In this document: positions 31,497-43,530 of the stretch, piece after piece
How positions within the stretch are numbered: position 1 is the stretch's first letter
Layout of the letters: each line of letters opens with the position of its first letter
From: Cyrtodaria siliqua
Taxonomy: Eukaryota; Mollusca; Bivalvia; Adapedonta; Hiatellidae
NCBI GenBank assembly: GCA_037043455.1
Contig: JAWPHD010000288.1
Coordinates: 248,001-312,000, forward strand
Reading direction: 5' to 3'
DNA length: 64,000 nucleotides
Made by a program: the position numbers and the translations under genes
The notes under the pieces: model-generated
Databases searched by the model: none
What the model saw: only the letters and a program-made list of their open reading frames with translations
Told to the model about the DNA's origin: nothing

Positions 31497-31750
31497 GAAT
31501 ATTTATTTTTATGTTATAGCATTTTTTTCGCAATTACTAGCGCACAGAAGCGCGCGACTGTATCAGCCGCTAAATAAAAAATCGAGATAAAATTGTATTG
31601 AGATGGAAGCGTACTTTTAAATTTAATAAAATGTAGTATGTTCGACAGGATGGACTATATCCGTTCAATGTAATGCGTAAACATATGTTTAGTTATTTTG
31701 TATCATAATACATGTTAATAAATGTTAATTAATAAACCATTTTCTCAATA

Positions 31751-31824
31751 AGTCGCAGAAGATCAGTGGTTAGATCGCCTGCCTGTAAATTAAAACATTG
31801 TTGGTTCCATGCCCGAAAGTGGCA
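31751..31824 (+). ncRNA. tRNA-like module (right) of second TTAA element
   Basis: A-box-like GATCAGTGGTTAGATCG and B-box-like TTGGTTCCATGCCC face outward, as in the first element. There is no strong T-run after it. Confidence 0.45.
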
Positions 31825-31944
31825 CACTTTGTTTCTATAGTATTGTTTTACCTGTGTACAGGTACTATGTACACATCTCTATGTTCATAGAGTAACACGC
31901 CTTTAAAGTGTCATGTGATTTAAATATAGCGTCCGTCGCTTTAA

Positions 31945-33495
31945 GATTTGTTTTGCATGTGTTTTGGAATGATACGGGGTGAAAATTTAACTTAAAATGA
32001 TGCTTACACTGTCTTTTCAGAATGCCATTAAATATTTCATGAAGCAATATGGATAAATATAGAATAATGGCAATTCGTTTCCAACGTGCGTCAAAACCGA
32101 TGCCACGAGGATATATAGTATGGTATGTAATTAAAAAAACACACACAAAAAAAAAGTAAAATATTTGCAAACCGAGAGCAATAACGGTTTTACGGCCGTT
32201 ATTGGTGTGTTGTTGACACCTGTCGAGAAGTTAAAGTCTCATTTTAAAATGAATTAATGATGTTAGGGATGTTGTATTGTAAGAGTTAGGTTTACCACCA
32301 CCAATTGCATATAAACCTCTGAGGTGCAGTCGAATGTAGTTCCTACAATAGACTGTAAAGCATCCCGACGGAAATGAGTCTTATAAATAGGAGGAAATAG
32401 CCCATTTCTATTCGATTTTGCTCATTTCTATTCGCTGTTGACGTTTGTATATATTTTATATACTTCTGTAGCTAAAAATCTACCATATTCGATCTTCACT
32501 TTTAATCTCCATGTTTATTCATGCATGTACATTCCATTCTGAAGTGTATTTAAAAAAAGAAAAAAAACAGACAAACACGTTTTAGCTTCAGAGTACAAGA
32601 AGGTCAATCTCAAAGTTGTATTATCTTTTGTATATTTAAAACAGTTAAGCTATTTGTGATGTTTAAACTGCATGTAAATAACCATTATTCAAACTCGATC
32701 TTAAAAAATAAATTATGATCATTAAATTAGGATTCACTTGACACTGTTGATCGATTTGAAACACGTTGTGGTTTTCATTCAGCGAGCCTGTGGCAAGAAC
32801 ACATTTAAAACAAAAGCATAAGCGTTTCATAAAATGCTTAACCTAGATAGGAGAGGAAATAATTTTAAGATTATTGCGACCGAAAGTATTTTAGGAAAAC
32901 AGTACGTTTGTTTTAAACCAAAGACTAACTTTGATTGGAAACAAAATAATCAAAGTTCGTGCATTACAATATTATACAAACAACAGTGGCAAATAAAGAG
33001 GCATTTATATTATTTTGTTTTTCTATTTTTCAATTTACTAATATATGAACCATTACCACAATCTAAACCAGCTTAAAAGTCTTCAATTCGGTCATTTTTT
33101 ACATCATTTTTATATTACCATAGAGACGTTATTCTCTTCCGAACGTCATGTCCACTGCCCATTTGACATGCCTAAAATGTAAACTAGGTCAAAGAGGTTG
33201 TGTTTGGCAATGAGCTTTCATTATAGAATATTTGTAGAATGATACCCATGTTCAATGAATTATTTTGCTTTTGAGGTATCTCCCCCTTAACTCCCGGGTT
33301 GTATGTGGATCTGAGAACTCCGCAGACTGTTACTACCATATATTGTCAAAGATAAATACGCTCAAACCACTGTGACACTAGGACTTGGTGACAAGAGTAC
33401 ATTGTATCTTGACTAAAAATAATAGTATACATGTTGGTCTGCAGAAACCTGTGGATATTATAGTGCAGCGACAAACACTGAATTTGATTTGAGGT
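31945..33495. other. 1.5-kb stretch without supported features
   Basis: AT-rich. A plus-strand frame of 80 codons (32834-33076) has no recognised domain. Confidence 0.45.
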
Positions 33496-33499
33496 GTCG

Positions 33500-33660
33500 G
33501 TAATCCTGTCTTCATCGTTCTTTCTGTTTTGTGTTGTTCTCTTTAGTGTATGTTAAATTTGCTATTTGTTTGCAGTGCAGTACGGTCGTACGTTGCCATT
33601 GCGTTTGGGTGCTATGATAGGACTATTTTTCTCTCCTTTCTTCATTGCATATTGGGCATT
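33500..33660 (+). repeat. Dispersed repeat family C piece
   Basis: GTCGGTAATCCTGTCTTCATC to GCGTTTGGGTGCTATGA matches 16475-16625. Confidence 0.55.
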
Positions 33661-34254
33661 TGCTTGTGTTAATCTCTATAATAATGACTTCCGTGATTGA
33701 CGGCTGGAAATTGCTGTGACCTGTTATCTTCTCGATTTTATTTGCTTGAACATTGTTATCATTCAGCTGTTGAACAACACGACCGAGAGCATTGCGAACG
33801 GATGTATACAGTTTTACTCGGTGGAAGTCGACACTCTATCGTCATTCATGTCCTCGAGGCATTTAGATTATTGAGGTCAATTGACTTTTGAACCACTGAG
33901 CATTATTAGAAGGAAAAATAATGTGTTTAAGATGCTAGCATATGTCGTATCTCACCCAGCTGACAACTATTCCATAGCAAGTCTATTTCCTCAAAAATAC
34001 CGAAACATCGGTCATTTTACAAATGTGTAGTAAATAAACCTAGATATGTTACTGCGTAAGAATACGTACACAAAGTTCAAAAAATAACAAATCCAGAAAA
34101 TGACATAAGCCCGTTTATAACCAAATCTATGTTATAAGAAATGCGAAAAGGCGATTATGTAAACTTTCTATAAAACTGTATAATTAACGATGATTCCATT
34201 CGTGTACTCAATACCACTCGTCAAGGATCAAATACTATAAAGTGGTCAAATAAC

Positions 34255-34440
34255 TCAAGTGAACTGAACAGAACTAAACTTTTGTTTCATTGTTGTCTCC
34301 ATCCGACGGACATGGGTACAGGAAACGTCCTGCCTAAGGGCACACCGAAGTGACCCACTGACAACAGTGTTGCTCGAACCAACAACCTCCAGATTCATGA
34401 TCGAACGTGCGATCAACTGGGCCCTCAACGGTTTCAAGAA
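34255..34440 (-). mobile_element. tRNA-headed SINE, second kind
   Basis: The minus-strand head GAGGGCCCAGTTGATCGCAC and B-box TTGGTTCGAGCA are followed by a body with TGCCCTTAGGCAGGACGTTT, a block common in invertebrate tRNA-SINEs. Target duplications were not resolved. Confidence 0.6.
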
Positions 34441-34495
34441 CGAATTAATTGTATCCTAAATGTTTTCATTGAGCGTATATTATGTTCTTTTTAAA

Positions 34496-34526
34496 GCATT
34501 TGAATGAATGAATGAATGAATGAATG
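34496..34526. repeat. (TGAA)n run, tail of a LINE
   Basis: GAATGAATGAATGAATGAAT on plus is the 3' ATTC tail of the minus-strand LINE. Confidence 0.75.
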
Positions 34527-35100
34527 ATGTTTTACGGCACGTCGACACATAAATAGGTCATATTGAGCGCAAATACTGATGAAAGATAAAGAAATGAAGG
34601 ACTAATTAAAAATTAATGTAAATATATCACGATAAAACTATTAAAAAAATAAGGGATGATATGGTAGTAATATATATATGTAAATCAACAAATGCCCGAA
34701 AACGGGTTTATAAAGAAGTAAATATATACAAGAACATATTATAATGATTTATATAGTCTGACTTTCTTTCAGGAAATCTAAAACTAGACTAAAATCTAGT
34801 GTATTAAATAACTCGGTCATAGTATTAACAATGTAGTACCTTTGACGCATAGGATCAAAGTCCACACATTCCAGCAAAATGTGTTTGACCGTTAACGGTG
34901 CAAAGCAGGGTATACATTCTGGTAATTGCTCACCTTGTAATAAATATGAATGAGTATAACGTGTATGCCTTATCCTGCATCGGGCTAGGACAACTTCCTC
35001 TCGACGAATGGATCTACTAGAAGAACGCCATTCTCCGAGTAACGGTTTAATTGAATGGAGTTTATTGTTAACTGACAAATCCCAAGCGTATGGAAGCTTT
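34498..35100 (-). pseudogene. 5'-truncated non-LTR retrotransposon (LINE), ORF2 C-terminus
   Basis: A 109-residue minus-strand frame (34749-35078) has VLARCRIRHTRYTHSYLL, then C-x2-C, then LTVKHILLEC. This is the C-terminal C-C-H-C region of ORF2 in Jockey/I-type LINEs, usually read as RIGHTR..LTVEHILLEC. It is followed by a 3' untranslated part with ATATGACCTATTTATGTG and GCACGTCGACAC (or complement) and a (CATT)n tail. RT and endonuclease are absent, so this is a dead 5'-truncated insert. Confidence 0.8.
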
Positions 35101-35394
35101 AATGTACCCCTCAGACGATGTGATGTTTATGACCAAAAATATAACGGCATGTCACGATATATAATCGTATGTTGACATAGTCTATGTTGATATACTACAA
35201 TATTTCGAGCCAGGACGACTTAATAAAAAGTGGCATAAGTTGAATATATTGTTTGCACAACATGCACACAGCGACTTCATGACATAACATGTCGCAAATA
35301 TGAAAACTGTTTAAAAAATCTTATAATTTATAACAGAATGAGATCACGCAGTCGATGGTGCAATATCACAAATTCCTGCATCCGCGTTAAAGTG

Positions 35395-35530
35395 TATATG
35401 GTGGGGATCTCAATGGTTTCCGCGTTATGACACAGGGGTGTGTACTATGTCCGAAGGGGTGGTGATGGACCCGGGGCCGATGCTAGTGGGACGGTTGTAT
35501 CCGTCTGTTCATGCCCAGTGAGTGTATATG
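35395..35530 (+). repeat. Repeat, first of a diverged pair
   Basis: ATATGGTGGGGATCTC ... GGACCCGGGGCCGATGCTAG ... CAGTGAGTGTATA matches 36950-37095 in order. Both lie next to sequences rich in ATTCCGGAATCGTC, which also occur twice (35620 and 36868). Confidence 0.5.
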
Positions 35531-36325
35531 TTATGCGCAAAATGAGAATACGGTCAATTCCAAAATGTAAGACTTTTTAAAACGCGCGGCATTATCGGAA
35601 TTCTCAAAATGCGCGGTTCAATTCCGGAATCGTCCGTGCGCACAGTAGGAATTAGCACACAGTAGGGATATTTTGGTTCTAGTGGTTAATTGTAATACTG
35701 ACGGCAAAGGCCTTCGTTAATAATGCTGGAAGAATTTGTGGCTCAAACATTTTGCTTTGATATAAAAATAAATAAATAACGTATGTTTAAATTGCAAGTA
35801 TACGCGTAATGCAATGTGTGTTTAACTCCCCATTGTCTATACAATGTATGTTAATATCCACTATAAATTAAGTATTCAAATATTCAAATGTCATTAATAG
35901 CAATACCATAAACTGATAATATGTTGTCAAACGGTCTGTGTAAATGATTGTTTTTAATACATTTGGCAGTTGTCAGATGTTCTGAACAATAAGCATGATA
36001 AGACAATATGACATTTAATATATGTGTATACCTTATCAGTATAATGCTTTAATAAATATGATTAAAACATGCAAATGCAATTATTAGTAGTAGTAGTTGT
36101 AGCTTTAACACCTGACGCATTTATTGAGTAATTGACGTGTGTGTTATTTGACAGATGTTCAATATTTGACTTCATTTGTAGATGCCAGTATATACGAAGG
36201 TATATGGCAACAAACAAGAGCCCATGTTTGTATAAAGAGATCACAGGAAATCTCTAAAATATATATGGAATGCCCAATTTGACACGTTATTAGAAATAGT
36301 ATTGTCTGTGTGGTTGTTTTTTTTA

Positions 36326-36543
36326 GCCGGATTGCATAGCAAATCCAGGCTTATGGTTTGGCGATTTTCGTCTATCTTCTGTCCGTCCGTATGTCCGTCT
36401 ACGCGTTTTGACGTTTTGGTAAACGGTTTTGGTTAAAGTTTTTGTTTTTCCTCATTTCTCGAATACGAATTGCCGGAAAGCTTTGAAACTTGGCACACAT
36501 GTTCAGTTAAAATGGTGAATTCGCAATCCGGTGTTTGCACCAC
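36326..36543 (+). mobile_element. Small TIR element
   Basis: The ends AGCCGGATTGC and GCAATCCGGTG are near complements, with CGTCCGTATGTCCGTCTACG and AGCTTTGAAACTTGGCACAC inside, a repeat style I associate with molluscs. Confidence 0.5.
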
Positions 36544-36949
36544 TGTGCTGCACTTGTTTATATTTCTTAGCCATAATGTCCTTATTTCAGTAATATAAAT
36601 CAGCGCTTTATTGTTTGAGGGTTTCAGCTTGTTTTCTCAATAAATAAGTTCATGTTAATTATTTACGAAACCAAACTATGATTTTTTTATACATTTTATC
36701 TTTTATAACAGACGGATGAAATAATTAAGTATATGTAAATAGAAATAAATAGGTTTCAAACACTATTTTCCTTTTCAAATCCCAACACAAATTCGTACTT
36801 TGCGCAACACATTCTCAAATTGCACCGACACATGGTGCATGTTTTATATAGATTATAGTCCTGCACAATTCCGGAATCGTCGGGCATTTTAAGATTTTTT
36901 ACTTTGCGCAGAGCAGTTCCGGAATCTCGTCCATATTCTCACATTGCTT

Positions 36950-37095
36950 ATAACATATATATGGTTATATGGTGGGGAGCTCTACTTTTTCCAAGTTAAG
37001 ACCTTTGTGCTACATGTCCCTAGTGGGGACGGACCCCGGACCGATACTGCTTGGATGGATGTATCCCTCTCTTTATGCTCAGTAAGTGTATAACT
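36950..37095 (+). repeat. Repeat, second of a diverged pair
   Basis: ATATGGTGGGGAGCTC ... GGACCCCGGACCGATACTGC ... CAGTAAGTGTATA; partner of 35395-35530. Confidence 0.5.
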
Positions 37096-37102
37096 GTGGT
37101 TT

Positions 37103-37640
37103 CAGAGAAGAAAGTTAACTCTTTTAACGTTTTTCCCTATACAAGTTTGTGTAAAACATGTGTCCTCTGCGGTAGTGCCAAATTTGACCCCATGGTCACG
37201 ATTTGAATAAACTTGATAGAGGATCATAAGCTTATGGTACATGCACAATATTAGACCTCTAGCTTTACCTCTTATACTACATGCAATATATGAGAGCTCT
37301 ATACCTTGTGTCCTCAGAGGAGAAGATGTTTTCATTTTGTATCTATATAAGTCTATGTAAAACAAGTGATCACTGGGCGTGGACAAACTTAAAGTCATGG
37401 TCGCCATTTAAAACTTGGTAGAGGACTAATGGTAAATGCGTAATATTAAACCTCTAGCTCATGTAGTTTCAGAGAAGAAGATTTGTTTAAGATTTACCTA
37501 TACAACATTATGTAAAACTGTGACTCCTGGGCCGAATTTGACCCCAGGGTCATCATTTGAACAAACTTGGTAGTGAACCATAAGCTGATACTACAGGTTA
37601 TATATGAAAGCTCTGTGCCTTGAGTTTTTAGAGAAGAACA
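37103..37640 (+). repeat. Tandem repeat with AGAGAAGAAGAT motif, three units
   Basis: Three diverged units of about 155-210 bp, each with a CAGAGAAGAAG start, CCTATAcAAG/TGTAAAAC and AATTTGACCCCAGGGTCA. These blocks seem common in bivalve intergenic DNA. Confidence 0.65.
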
Positions 37641-38480
37641 TGTTTCAAGGTTTTCCCTATGCCAACAATCATATGAACAAGTATCAAAGACATACAGTGA
37701 GACAATCACATAAAGTTAATTGAGGTTAAGTTACCTAACCAAGGTTAAGTTTGGGGAAAATAATGCAAAATATGACCTTGACCTTGGTATTTTTTGTCGT
37801 TCAGTGATGTCCACCAATGCCAACAATACATATGACCAAGTATCAAACAAGAAAATGAGGCAATCACATGTATAAAGTTAACTGAGGTTAAGTTACCTAA
37901 CCAAGGTTAAGTTTTGGGAAAATAATGCAAAATATGACCTTGACCATGGTATTTTTTTGTCGTTCAGTGATGTCCACCAATGCCAACAATACATATGACC
38001 AAGTATCAAACAAAGAAATTAAAGTTATCAGAAAAAAAAAGTTAATTGAGGTTAAGTTACCTAACAAAACTGATGACGCAAAACATGACCTTGACCTTGG
38101 CATTTTTTGTCGTTTAGCGATGTCCACCAATGCCAACAATACGTATGACGAAGTATCAAATACGTTAAGTGAGAAAATCACATAACGTTAACTGAGGCTA
38201 AGTTACCTAACCAAGGTTAAGTTACCTAACCAAGGTTAAGTTTGGGAAAAATAAGCAAAATATGACATTGACCTTGGTAATTTGTGCCGTTCATTGATGT
38301 CCACCAATGCCAACAATACATATGACCAAGTATCAAATAAAGAAAATGAGTCAATCACATGTATACAGTTAACTGAGGTTAAGTTACCTAATCAAGGTTA
38401 AGTTACCTAACCAAGGCTAAGATTTTGGAAAATAACGCAAAATATGACTAGACCTTGGCAATTTTGGCGTGATGATGTAC
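37640..38480 (+). repeat. ~170-bp tandem repeat, about five units
   Basis: Each unit holds TGACCTTGACCTTGG, a GATGTCCACCAATGCCAACA block, ACATATGACCAAGTATCAAA and one or two TTACCTAACCAAGGTTAAGT blocks. Landmarks at 37773, 37935, 38086, 38263 and about 38444 show a period of 150-180 bp. Confidence 0.85.
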
Positions 38481-39341
38481 CCAACAAAGCATTTGACAAA
38501 GTTTCATAAAAATCGAGTGACTGCTATGTCTGGCTACCCACTATTGTGGGCGAGACAAAAACGGTTATGGCCATTCAATTTATTACATCTTCCGTAAAAG
38601 AAAGATATATGTCGACGTGTACATGTCAACAACTACCTTTGTATATTGTCATGCCGTTTTAATCTTTATCCATACATCCTTTTGTTATTACACCTTAATT
38701 ATCATTGACAAAGAATATTGTTTTCATTATCTAAACATACATAAGAATATATACAGCGACCAAGTCGTTATCTTAAGATGTCTTAACACTATATATTACG
38801 TTAAAACGACATATATTATAGAATGATCACATCATCTGAGGAGTATATTAAAGCTTTCAATCAAGCGGCTTGCCTTTGAACTGAACAAAAAGAATTTGAT
38901 GCGTTTGTTTTGTTCTAAAACAGAATATTGACTGTGTAATCATATTCAGTGATCAAGTATTGAACATACATATTTTAAAGTTATCAGTCATGTGTACCAT
39001 AACTCGAATGGTCGTCCTTTGTTTCTGCTTATGATACAATTTTATAAACCTGAAAATCCATGCAATAACTGCCGGTATATTTCAGCCGTGGTATAACTAA
39101 CATATTTTGCAGTACTCAGCGACCTTTGGTAAAATCCACTAGAGCTATGATACAAAATATATATAGCATATATTTTTCGGAGAAGCAGTATAGATACTAT
39201 ATATTCGAAAAAGATAATGCTAAAAATATTACAAGTACACGCTTTTGTTTACAATTCGACCTTGAACTTAAATAGTGGTTTGAAAAAAGCGATGTTCGAA
39301 GAGACAACCAAATCGTATTGTCTAGTAGTATACAATTATCT
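38481..39341. other. Intergenic stretch, nothing recognised
   Basis: AT-rich. A 69-codon plus-strand frame (38617-38826) has no recognised domain. Confidence 0.4.
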
Positions 39342-39480
39342 ACTTCTGTTGAGGTCAATGGTTAAAACTATTCATCCAACGGAGTGACTATTGACCCTCA
39401 GCAGTAAACTATTGACCTCGACTTCGTCAATAGTCATTCCCGAGGATGAATAGTGTTTAACTATTTACTGAAACAGAAGT
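39342..39480. mobile_element. Foldback element
   Basis: ACTTCTGTT at the left and AACAGAAGT at the right, with TAAAACTATTCATCC pairing to GGATGAATAGTGTTTA and TGACTATTGAC to GTCAATAGTCA. Confidence 0.7.
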
Positions 39481-40795
39481 ATATAAGTGTTTTCTAAAGT
39501 CAATAGTTCATACTAATGATTTACACGTGACTGCCTTTTAGCCAATGAAAACTACGTATTTGCAAATATATACAATAACAATGAATGTTATTACTGTTTT
39601 CCCATTAATAGTAATCACCAGTCAAAGTGATGAATAAGATTACAATAACATAACAGGTTTCCAATCTTATTTGATGCACCTATAAACGACGTACGATTTG
39701 TTGTTATATACGTTGTTACTTCAAATATATTACCACAGTAATCCAAGTAGTCTAAAAATCGTTGTTTGCAATATACAAAATTGCCTGTTTGATTTTATTA
39801 TCTAAATGCCGGTGTTTTGATGCCAGATTCGGTCTCAATAGCGTTCATTACGTTGACTCAAGTGTTTCATTCTTTGTTAAACGAACTTCATTTCCCGCGC
39901 GTGTCTCTAAAATATTCAAAGGGAAGTATATTACATTATATCCACGTTTGGATTTCCTCCACATTCAATTGGACTTGTATTATGGAAGGAAATTCGATCT
40001 ACAAGGACACGATAACATCATATTCGTGTTGAAGTCTTCGACAGTGTCAGTGCAATTCGAATTTGCTCCACTGTACGACAAGAGATGTACTATATAGGCA
40101 CACGTATGTATAGTATTGGTCTCTGATTCGTCATGTGTACAGCAAGAGTTGTACCATATAGGCACGCGTGGATTGCTGTTATTTAGTCAGAGTTTGGTCT
40201 CTGATTCCTTATGTGATTTCTTTGCTCATGTCACATAATCGATAACAATCCTCAATGTATTGTGTTTTTTTTGTTTTTAATATATGTCAGTTATAATTGT
40301 CTGTCGCTGTTGTTTTGAGGTCAGTACAAGTGTATTGTTGTGATATTAAAAGCGAAGGTTTATATCCGGTATCAACAAATATTTGTTTATATAAATTTAT
40401 TGCCAACTCTCTATGTTAAACAACGAGCCCATAAAACAAACTACTACAAGTTATTAACTGTACTACTGATGCATTCAATTAGAAAAAAAAAATTTAACTT
40501 TGAATATTGAATATTGATGAAGTGTTCACCAATTGTGTAAATATATAGATGCGTTTACTCTTATAATGAATATTTTTCCTGGATAATTGTGATATTTCAA
40601 TGTAGACAATACCGATAATTGGAAGGTTATCATAAGTTCGATAATATGTCTACAAATTAAAACTTCTAGATATATAGTATTCTCCAAATACAGAATAGTA
40701 TCGCTGTAAAACTTTGAATATGGCCAAATTTCATTTCTAGGTTATGCGGCTCAAATCCCAAGAGAATTATATTTTGATAATTAGATGTTCCCAAA
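39481..40795. other. Intergenic stretch with an unassigned 111-codon frame
   Basis: The plus-strand frame 39762-40097 (111 codons) has no recognised domain, signal peptide or splice context, so I do not call it a gene. A short duplicated block (ATATAGGCACACG and ATATAGGCACGCG with TTGGTCTCTGATTC) lies at 40090-40210. Confidence 0.4.
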
Positions 40796-40799
40796 CTCA

Positions 40800-41250
40800 T
40801 TGACAACATCTTAACATGTTTTGTGCCCTCAGTGGTTTATTCTCTGCCAGGTCATTGAGTACCTTCTTCGTGGCTTTCTATGCTATTGTTTTTTTGTATT
40901 TTGTGTTTTTCTTATATTGCATATTAATGCTGCCTTGTTGGTTATGGAATTTTTCATGGCGGGGATTTCTTTATTTACACTTTCCCGTTTTACTGGGATG
41001 AAAGTAGGGTAAGTGTGAGATTTGGTGAACCCTAGAATCTGGTTTAAACCCCCAGCGGCCTTTTTTGCCACTGACCGTTCCAAGGCGGTAGCCATATTGT
41101 CAACCCTTTTTGTGTTTGTGACGTCATATGCCTTTATGCATTATCAACATTGCCATTCATGTTTGTCGTTTTTGCGTGTTTTTGAGTTTACTGTGTTCTG
41201 TGAAAGCTTCAATTCCTGTTCGACTTTTATACTTATTTTTGTTCAATTTT
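40800..41250 (+). repeat. Dispersed repeat family A, long copy
   Basis: Includes the 5' part (GTGGTTTATTCTCTGCCAGG, TTGAGTACCTTCTTCGTGGC) and the core with GGGATTTCTTTATTTACACT, so it is close to full length. Confidence 0.75.
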
Positions 41251-41331
41251 GTAAGACACCATTCTCTCTTTGATTGCAATTTACCAAGAATTCTGATGTC
41301 TACTGTACAAGCTAAACATGCGATATCTGGA

Positions 41332-41487
41332 CGAGAAACTGTATGATTAGGTCTAAAAATAATACGATTCTGTTTAGTTTTGATTTTAATGATGACTACC
41401 TAAATCATGAAAGGACTGAAACGTTTGATGTTTATCTTCAGTCCTGTCATGTCGTGTCCTTTATAATGTATCCTTATTTTTTACTCG
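41332..41487 (+). repeat. Left arm of a long inverted repeat
   Basis: About 156 bp from CGAGAAACTGTATGATTAGG to TTATTTTTTACTCG. It pairs with 41652-41817 with only a few mismatches. Confidence 0.85.
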
Positions 41488-41651
41488 TCAACCCGATAAA
41501 ACGAGACAGTGCGAATAAAGAAATCCTCGCCAGTCTATATCCTCTTAAAATATAGGTAGCATAAATAGATAATATACATATAACACAAAGAATAAATAAC
41601 AAAAGCCAAGAAAATCACAAAGCAAATACCCTTAATGACTTGGCAGAAGAC
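41488..41651 (-). repeat. Spacer holding a reversed family A fragment
   Basis: AACGAGACAGTGCGAATAAA and AAATACCCTTAATGACTTGG are reverse-strand family A blocks between the two arms. Confidence 0.5.
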
Positions 41652-41817
41652 CGAGTAAAAAATAAGGATACATTGTAAAGGACACGACATGACAGCACTG
41701 AAGATAAACATCAAACGTTTCAGTCCTTTCATGATTTAGGTAGTCATCATTAAAATCGAAACTAAACAGAATCGTATTATTCTTAGACCTAATCATACAG
41801 TTTCTCGACCAGTACAT
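41652..41817 (-). repeat. Right arm of the long inverted repeat
   Basis: CGAGTAAAAAATAAGGATAC to CATACAGTTTCTCG. A transcript through both arms would form a hairpin with about 155 bp of stem. Confidence 0.85.
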
Positions 41818-41819
41818 TA

Positions 41820-42423
41820 CATACAGTACATCTTTTAGAATAATTACATCTTTTAGAATAATTACCATTACAGTACATCTTTTAGAATAATTCATTATCA
41901 AGGTATGTATATATATATTTATTACATTTCTATGGGTGAAAGATTGGGATTTCTCAGTGAAAGAACTAACTGTGACCTTGAGTCATGACATCAATGAAGT
42001 GTTGATTTTGGTTTAAATGATAAACAAACTTATCTAAAATGTAATAAATAGATTATTTAACTGTTGGGTTCGAGTATAGGGCAATCCTTCACTCGATGGT
42101 AGTCGTGTTTGTTTTTCACTCACTCGCAAACGCTCGTTCGTGAAAAGAACCACACGCATACCGTCTCGTGAAAGATTTCCCTATAATCGATCCCAGCTGT
42201 TAAAGAATCTCTATATATACTCTTTATTTCTCCAATAAGGAGATTGTTACATAGTCAATTCATACAGCATATTAACATATAATATTACAATTAGTTCTAC
42301 ACAATATATACCCAACACTACAAAAATAACCAGCTGCATATGCAGTAGCATCATCATGGTAGATAGAGTTTCAGGCAGCAATTTCCAAATTATACGCATG
42401 ATCGGAAGCACTATAAATCGTTT
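41820..42423. other. Stretch with three short ACATCTTTTAGAATAATT units
   Basis: An 18-bp unit recurs three times at 41828-41892. The rest is AT-rich without supported features. Confidence 0.5.
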
Positions 42424-42717
42424 CCATTACGTGGTCTAAGTATTAGCTTTCATACCCCATGCAAACCCCTTCTCCAAGAAGCGAAAACGGGGTTGGCTGT
42501 GTTACGAAATAAAACCTTAATTTCGGCTGAAAAAAGTTGGCGTATTATAAAAATTAAAACATTTAATAGGAAATTTTAAACAGGTTATCGCATTTATTCA
42601 GTAAAAAGTAGTAAAAAATGTTTCTAAACTTGTTTTATTGTCAAAATATCCGTTAAAAATTCCTGCTAATATAAGATTTACCATCACTTAATGGAATTAA
42701 GGCGCGACCACGTAATG
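42424..42717 (+). mobile_element. MITE family E, copy 1
   Basis: Ends CATTACGTGGTCT and GACCACGTAATG. Internal block CATACCCCATGCAAACCCCT and GCGAAAACGGGGTTGGCTG. The copy at 61367-61646 is the same element inverted. Confidence 0.8.
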
Positions 42718-42839
42718 TTTATAGTACAAACAAAACAGGAAATGTAGCATTCACAGAACGCGGGATCCAAACAAATCGTATTTAAAAAAATAAAAAATTG
42801 AATGGATACAATTTATATAAAAATGAGATATAGAGTCCT

Positions 42840-43530
42840 GTAGAAACCACAGCGTCTAAACGCACTAGGTCCGCACTGTACTAAAACAAGGACCAATATT
42901 TAATTAATTATACAATGAATTGAACTGAATGTTGTTTAACGGCTCATCAACACAGTATCGGTTATTTAGAGCCGCTCCAGAGAGAGGGGAAGGATACATA
43001 GGATACATTTAACGTGCTCGGAGGATAGACCGATACACGGGACCGCGCAGTTTATGTCTATCCTCCGAGCACGTTAAAAAACCATTTAACGTGCTAGGAG
43101 GATAGATCGATACACGGGATCATCCGGTTTACGTCTATCCTCCGAGCACATTAAAGAACCATAGGAATCTTTTCGATAATAAGAGTAGGGCAGGTTCCCG
43201 GATTCCTATGTATCCTTCCGATCTCTGTGGGGCGGCTCTAAATAACCTATACTGTGTTGATGAGCCGCTAAACAACATTCAGTTCAATTCGTTGTATAAT
43301 TAATTAAATATTGCTACAACAGAAAGGGTGGTGAAGACAGGGTTACCAACTTGGAACGGTCAGAAGGCAGCAAGGCCTACAGGTTAGATTGAATCGATTT
43401 CATGTGTACACAATCCTCGCTATTATCCTGTCTTCAGCGCCCAAATAGACAAAACAGTGCAAACAAAACTACATCCCATCAAAAGGAAGTCTCTAACAAT
43501 AATGTCCCCATCCAGAGAAACTAACAAAAG
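42840..43530 (-). repeat. Family C copy split by a palindromic insert
   Basis: Left piece 42840-42894 (AGGTCCGCACTGTACTAAAA) and right piece 43313-43530 (GTTACCAACTTGGAACGGTCA, CGCTATTATCCTGTCTTCAG). The palindrome 42895-43312 interrupts it. Confidence 0.65.
42895..43312. mobile_element. Near-palindrome of two head-to-head retroelement-like 3' ends
   Basis: The left arm (AATGTTGTTTAACGGCTCAT) is the complement of the right arm (ATGAGCCGCTAAACAACATT), with outer bases also pairing. Two inner hairpins around GTCTATCCTCCGAGCACGTT lie between. A single right half occurs at 62515-62718. Confidence 0.75.

Larger units (their letters stand above)
30590..31940 (+). mobile_element. Second TTAA-flanked element with tRNA-like modules
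   Basis: TTAA at 30586-30589 and 31941-31944. The interior matches the 17.9 kb element (AACTGGTGAATATGAAAAAGTC, then GGCAGAAATTGATGCGTAAA). A family A repeat is embedded at about 31048-31398. The ends are more decayed than in the first copy. Confidence 0.65.

Noticed and set aside
39762..40097. 111-codon plus-strand frame
   Set aside because: No domain, repeat or splice context recognised; length is not exceptional for AT-rich DNA.
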